From: an uncultured Bacteroides sp.
GTDB lineage: Bacteria > Bacteroidota > Bacteroidia > Bacteroidales > Bacteroidaceae
Reading direction: 5' to 3'
DNA length: 16,366 bases
Assembly: GCA_905203765.1 (NCBI GenBank)
Contig: CAJKXC010000056.1
Span: 1 to 16,366 of the forward strand
Below, in pieces: positions 14,238-16,366 of this stretch; position 1 is the first letter of the stretch; each line of letters opens with the position of its first letter. The notes under the pieces were generated by a model. The model was not told the DNA's origin. It did not search any database and worked only from the letters and a program-made list of their open reading frames with translations. A program made the position numbers and the translations under genes.

Positions 14238-14691
14238 AGTTGGTGGCTTCGTTGTTTGCTATATAAATAGAATCGAGGGTACGGCGGGTGTATCCTACTT
14301 TGGTGATGGATTGCTTCATCTGATAGCCGCAATCCATTGACAGGAAGTAAGGCGTGTTGGTGTGATGGATAACCACGGTGTCTACTCTTGTCCGGCTATA
14401 GCGGAATACCAGTTTGGTAGAGTCTACCGTATATCTCAAAGGCAGCGACAGGTCGTGCACCTTCTTCTGGTTGTTGATGATGATGGAGTCCGTACCGGCT
14501 GCCGTCACCGTCAGCGAGTCGAGGGTATCGTTCTTTACGACTTGGGTTTCAGGGTCTATCGTGTAAAGGTAGCATTGTACCATGGCACGTGTTGCCATTG
14601 AGCAGTCCGCCTCTTCCGAGCAGGAGACTGCGATGCTGATCAGGGGGCAAAGGATAGCGCCGAGTATTATAAGTCTGACTAAGCTTTTCAT
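14206..14691 (-). CDS. DUF6452-like lipoprotein
   Basis: 161-residue lipoprotein. Signal peptide with lipobox SIAVS before Cys24, followed by an unusual Cys pair in CSEEADC (24-30) and another Cys in MVQCYL. The mature part looks like a small beta-sandwich (YLYTIDPETQVVKNDTLDSLTVTAAGTDSIIINNQ, LSLPLRYTVDSTKLVFRYS). It fits the DUF6452 family, known as the neighbour of DUF6048 in Bacteroidetes; I rely on memory for this. It starts 2 bases after the stop of the glycosyltransferase gene and overlaps the next gene by 32 bases. Function unknown; the constant pairing suggests a joint role with the outer-membrane protein. Confidence 0.78.
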   Translation of the reverse strand: MKSLVRLIILGAILCPLISIAVSCSEEADCSMATRAMVQCYLYTIDPETQVVKNDTLDSLTVTAAGTDSIIINNQKKVHDLSLPLRYTVDSTKLVFRYSRTRVDTVVIHHTNTPYFLSMDCGYQMKQSITKVGYTRRTLDSIYIANNEATNYGKENLKLFY

Positions 14692-14693
14692 CG

Positions 14694-15647
14694 TTAAATG
14701 GTTTTCTCTATTTGGTATTTATTTCGTTCGGGAGCATTGCGCGAAATCAGTTCTCCGAGGAATCCGCCTACAAACAACTGCGTACCGATGATCATCGACG
14801 TCAGCGACAGGTAGAAGTAGGGAGAATCCGTCACCAGCCGGTAGGGCAGTCCGTGGTGCATGGAGTACAACTTGCTGATTCCTACTATGACAACGGCTAT
14901 AAAACCGATGAAGAACATCAGCGAACCCAGCAGTCCGAAGAAGTGCATGGGCTTTATGCCGAAGGTCGATAGGAACCAGAGCGAAATCAGGTCCAGATAG
15001 CCGTTGAAGAAGCGGTTCAAGCCGAATTTCGTCTTTCCGTATTTCCGCGCCTGGTGATGAACCACCTTTTCGCCTATCTTCTTGAATCCTGCATTCTTGG
15101 CAAGATAAGGGATGTATCGGTGCATTTCACCGTACACTTCTATATTCTTCACTACATCTCGGCGGTAGGCTTTCAATCCGCAGTTGAAGTCGTGCAGGTT
15201 CTTTATGCCGGATACTTTGCGGGCAGTGGCGTTGAACAGTTTGGTGGGCAGCGTCTTGGACAGCGGATCGTAACGTTTCTGCTTCCAACCGGACACCAGG
15301 TCGTATTTTTCTTCGGTAATCATGCGGTAGAGTTCGGGTATTTCGTCGGGACTGTCCTGCAGGTCGGCATCCATCGTTATCACTACGTCGCCTTGTGCTT
15401 GCTCGAATCCGCAGAACAGGGCGGGCGATTTACCGTAGTTGCGTCGGAACTTGATGCCGCGTACCGCATCCGGTGCTTGTGCCTGCAGTTGTTCTATCAC
15501 CTGCCAGGAGCGGTCGGTACTTCCGTCGTTCACAAAAATCACCTCATAAGAGAAGCTGTTGGCTTTCATCACCCGGTCTATCCATGCGAACAGTTCGGGA
15601 AGCGACTCCTCTTCATTATATAATGGTACGACAACTGAAATATCCAT
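14694..15647 (-). CDS. Family 2 glycosyltransferase with two membrane segments, GtrB/DPM1-like
   Basis: 317-residue inner-membrane glycosyltransferase of GT-A fold. Residues 1-220 hold the catalytic part: VVPLYNEEESL (6-16), FVNDGSTDRS (38-47), GIKFRRNYGKSPAL (64-77), the metal-binding MDADLQD with Asp93 and Asp95, and HDFNCGLKAYRRDV. Residues about 235-258 and 278-302 are membrane helices. This layout matches enzymes that move a sugar from a nucleotide donor to undecaprenyl (or similar) phosphate on the cytosolic side, for later use in envelope glycan making. Donor sugar and acceptor cannot be read. It follows the DUF4199 gene by 26 bases, a pairing common in Bacteroidetes, and is 2 bases before the DUF6452-like gene. 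Confidence 0.92.
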   Translation of the reverse strand: MDISVVVPLYNEEESLPELFAWIDRVMKANSFSYEVIFVNDGSTDRSWQVIEQLQAQAPDAVRGIKFRRNYGKSPALFCGFEQAQGDVVITMDADLQDSPDEIPELYRMITEEKYDLVSGWKQKRYDPLSKTLPTKLFNATARKVSGIKNLHDFNCGLKAYRRDVVKNIEVYGEMHRYIPYLAKNAGFKKIGEKVVHHQARKYGKTKFGLNRFFNGYLDLISLWFLSTFGIKPMHFFGLLGSLMFFIGFIAVVIVGISKLYSMHHGLPYRLVTDSPYFYLSLTSMIIGTQLFVGGFLGELISRNAPERNKYQIEKTI

Positions 15648-15682
15648 TTCTACTAATTACAATTTACTAATTACTAATTTCT
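15648..15682 (-). repeat. AT-rich 7-base repeat between the DUF4199 and glycosyltransferase genes
   Basis: TACTAATTAC occurs at 15651-15660 and 15665-15674, and ACTAATTT follows at 15673-15680. The motif carries stop codons in several frames, one of which ends the DUF4199 gene (CTA at 15674-15676). It looks like slippage-born simple repeat; any role is unproven. Confidence 0.6.
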
Positions 15683-16201
15683 CCGTCTCATGACGAACAG
15701 GGCTGTGGGGAAGGCGAGCAATGCGCCGCAGAAGACATTCGACGATATTAACTGCAATGTGATGTCTATCGGGCTTAGTTGCCGGGCTGCTTCCAATACC
15801 TCTTTGTAGGCATCGGTGTAAGTTTCTATTCCCGGAATACCGCTCCGGGCAAGGTTGCTTATCTCCATTTCGCAGGTATTGATTACAAAACCGTGGTCAA
15901 TGAAGCGGTAATAGATGTAGTGAGCCACAGCCGTGAGCAGTGCGGCAAACATATACATAAACACCGTAAACACCCATGCGTGCAAGAAGCTGATACTTCC
16001 GCCGCACACATGGTTGCGGTACATCCGTGCATAGTAATATCCCATAACGGGAACACCCAGCGTCAGCCCGATAAAGAGGAAAGATAAAAGGGGAATGGTC
16101 AGCGCCAGCGGGAAGAGAATAAACTTCAATATCCAATATCCTCCCATGTAAGTGCCGAATAGCATCGCGTATCGTTGTATGTAACCTCTGTTTTCTGCCA
16201 T
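15674..16201 (-). CDS. DUF4199 family inner-membrane protein
   Basis: 175-residue membrane protein with four hydrophobic segments (about residues 12-34, 37-57, 72-98 and 147-171) and a long soluble loop (about 100-145) between the third and fourth. The pattern GxTLGVPVMGYYYARMYRN, SFLHAWVFTVFMYMFAALLTAVAHYIYYRFIDHGF fits DUF4199, a Bacteroidetes membrane family of unknown function that often sits just before a family 2 glycosyltransferase, as here. It is the first gene of the six-gene minus-strand operon; the promoter -7 element lies about 20 bases before its start codon. A role in presenting lipid-linked sugar with the glycosyltransferase is only a context guess. Confidence 0.85.
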   Translation of the reverse strand: MAENRGYIQRYAMLFGTYMGGYWILKFILFPLALTIPLLSFLFIGLTLGVPVMGYYYARMYRNHVCGGSISFLHAWVFTVFMYMFAALLTAVAHYIYYRFIDHGFVINTCEMEISNLARSGIPGIETYTDAYKEVLEAARQLSPIDITLQLISSNVFCGALLAFPTALFVMRRRN

Positions 16202-16220
16202 CTTTCTAAGAAATAGGACG

Positions 16221-16228
16221 CAAAGTTA
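16221..16228 (-). promoter_or_regulatory. Promoter -7 element of the six-gene minus-strand operon
   Basis: The plus strand CAAAGTTA reads TAACTTTG on the minus strand, a perfect TAnnTTTG, 20 bases upstream of the DUF4199 start. No TTTG is seen at the usual -33 distance, so the promoter may be moderate. The transcript would have a very short leader. Confidence 0.55.
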
Positions 16229-16290
16229 ATAATAATATTGTATGTATAGGTCGTATTCTTGTTAAAGTTGAAAAAAGTTAGAGTGGGGTA

Positions 16291-16320
16291 TTGCAGATAT
16301 AAAAATAATGTCTACCTTTG
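16291..16320 (+). promoter_or_regulatory. Strong-looking promoter firing out of the right edge
   Basis: TTG at 16291-16293 and TACCTTTG at 16313-16320 are separated by exactly 19 bases, the textbook Bacteroides -33/-7 spacing. Transcription would start near 16326-16330. The next about 40 bases to the window end hold no start codon in a long frame, so this is a leader or RNA gene running outside the window; I do not recognise it. Confidence 0.75.
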
Positions 16321-16366
16321 CAACCGCAAAACGAAAACGGGTAAGTCCTATACGGCCAGCTCCCTT

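Overview
The window looks like chromosomal DNA from a Bacteroides-type gut bacterium (order Bacteroidales). Evidence: two TonB-dependent receptors, Bacteroidetes-restricted families (DUF4249, DUF2141, DUF4199, DUF6048/DUF6452-like), signal peptides and lipoboxes of Bacteroides style, and gene starts preceded by the Bacteroides -7 element TAnnTTTG rather than by strong Shine-Dalgarno sequences. No tRNA, rRNA, CRISPR array, insertion sequence or phage gene is visible. Family calls come from reading the proteins, not from database searches.

Left part (1-4965, + strand). A TonB-dependent receptor cut by the window edge, a DUF4249 lipoprotein and an exported protein with an MG2-like N-terminus and a plug-like C-terminal region are packed with gaps of 6 and 12 bases, so they form one envelope operon of unknown substrate. 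A YccF-family membrane protein follows behind its own promoter. A strong bidirectional terminator separates it from a tiny, complete minus-strand transcription unit (promoter, 5' leader hairpin, 46-codon ORF, terminator).

Middle part (5264-11867, + strand). A LytTR regulator with four membrane segments and no receiver domain is followed by a second TonB-dependent receptor, a DUF2141 protein and a large lipoprotein with a transglutaminase-like domain. The intergenic regions before the second receptor and before the DUF2141 gene each hold an array of short direct repeats with a 20-22 base period, i.e. about two helical turns. The one before DUF2141 has five cores at exactly 22 bases. LytTR proteins bind direct repeats of this period, so I infer a local regulon: a membrane-linked LytTR protein controlling a receptor and a small exported partner. 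This is the most interesting system in the window.

Right part (11891-16201, - strand). Six genes lie head to tail in one probable operon: DUF4199 membrane protein, family 2 glycosyltransferase, DUF6452-like lipoprotein, DUF6048-like outer-membrane protein, manganese exporter MntP, and the flavin transferase ApbE. Gaps are 2-26 bases and there is one 31-32 base overlap. A promoter at 16221-16228 starts it. A divergent promoter of near-consensus form (16291-16320) starts a transcript leaving the window on the + strand.
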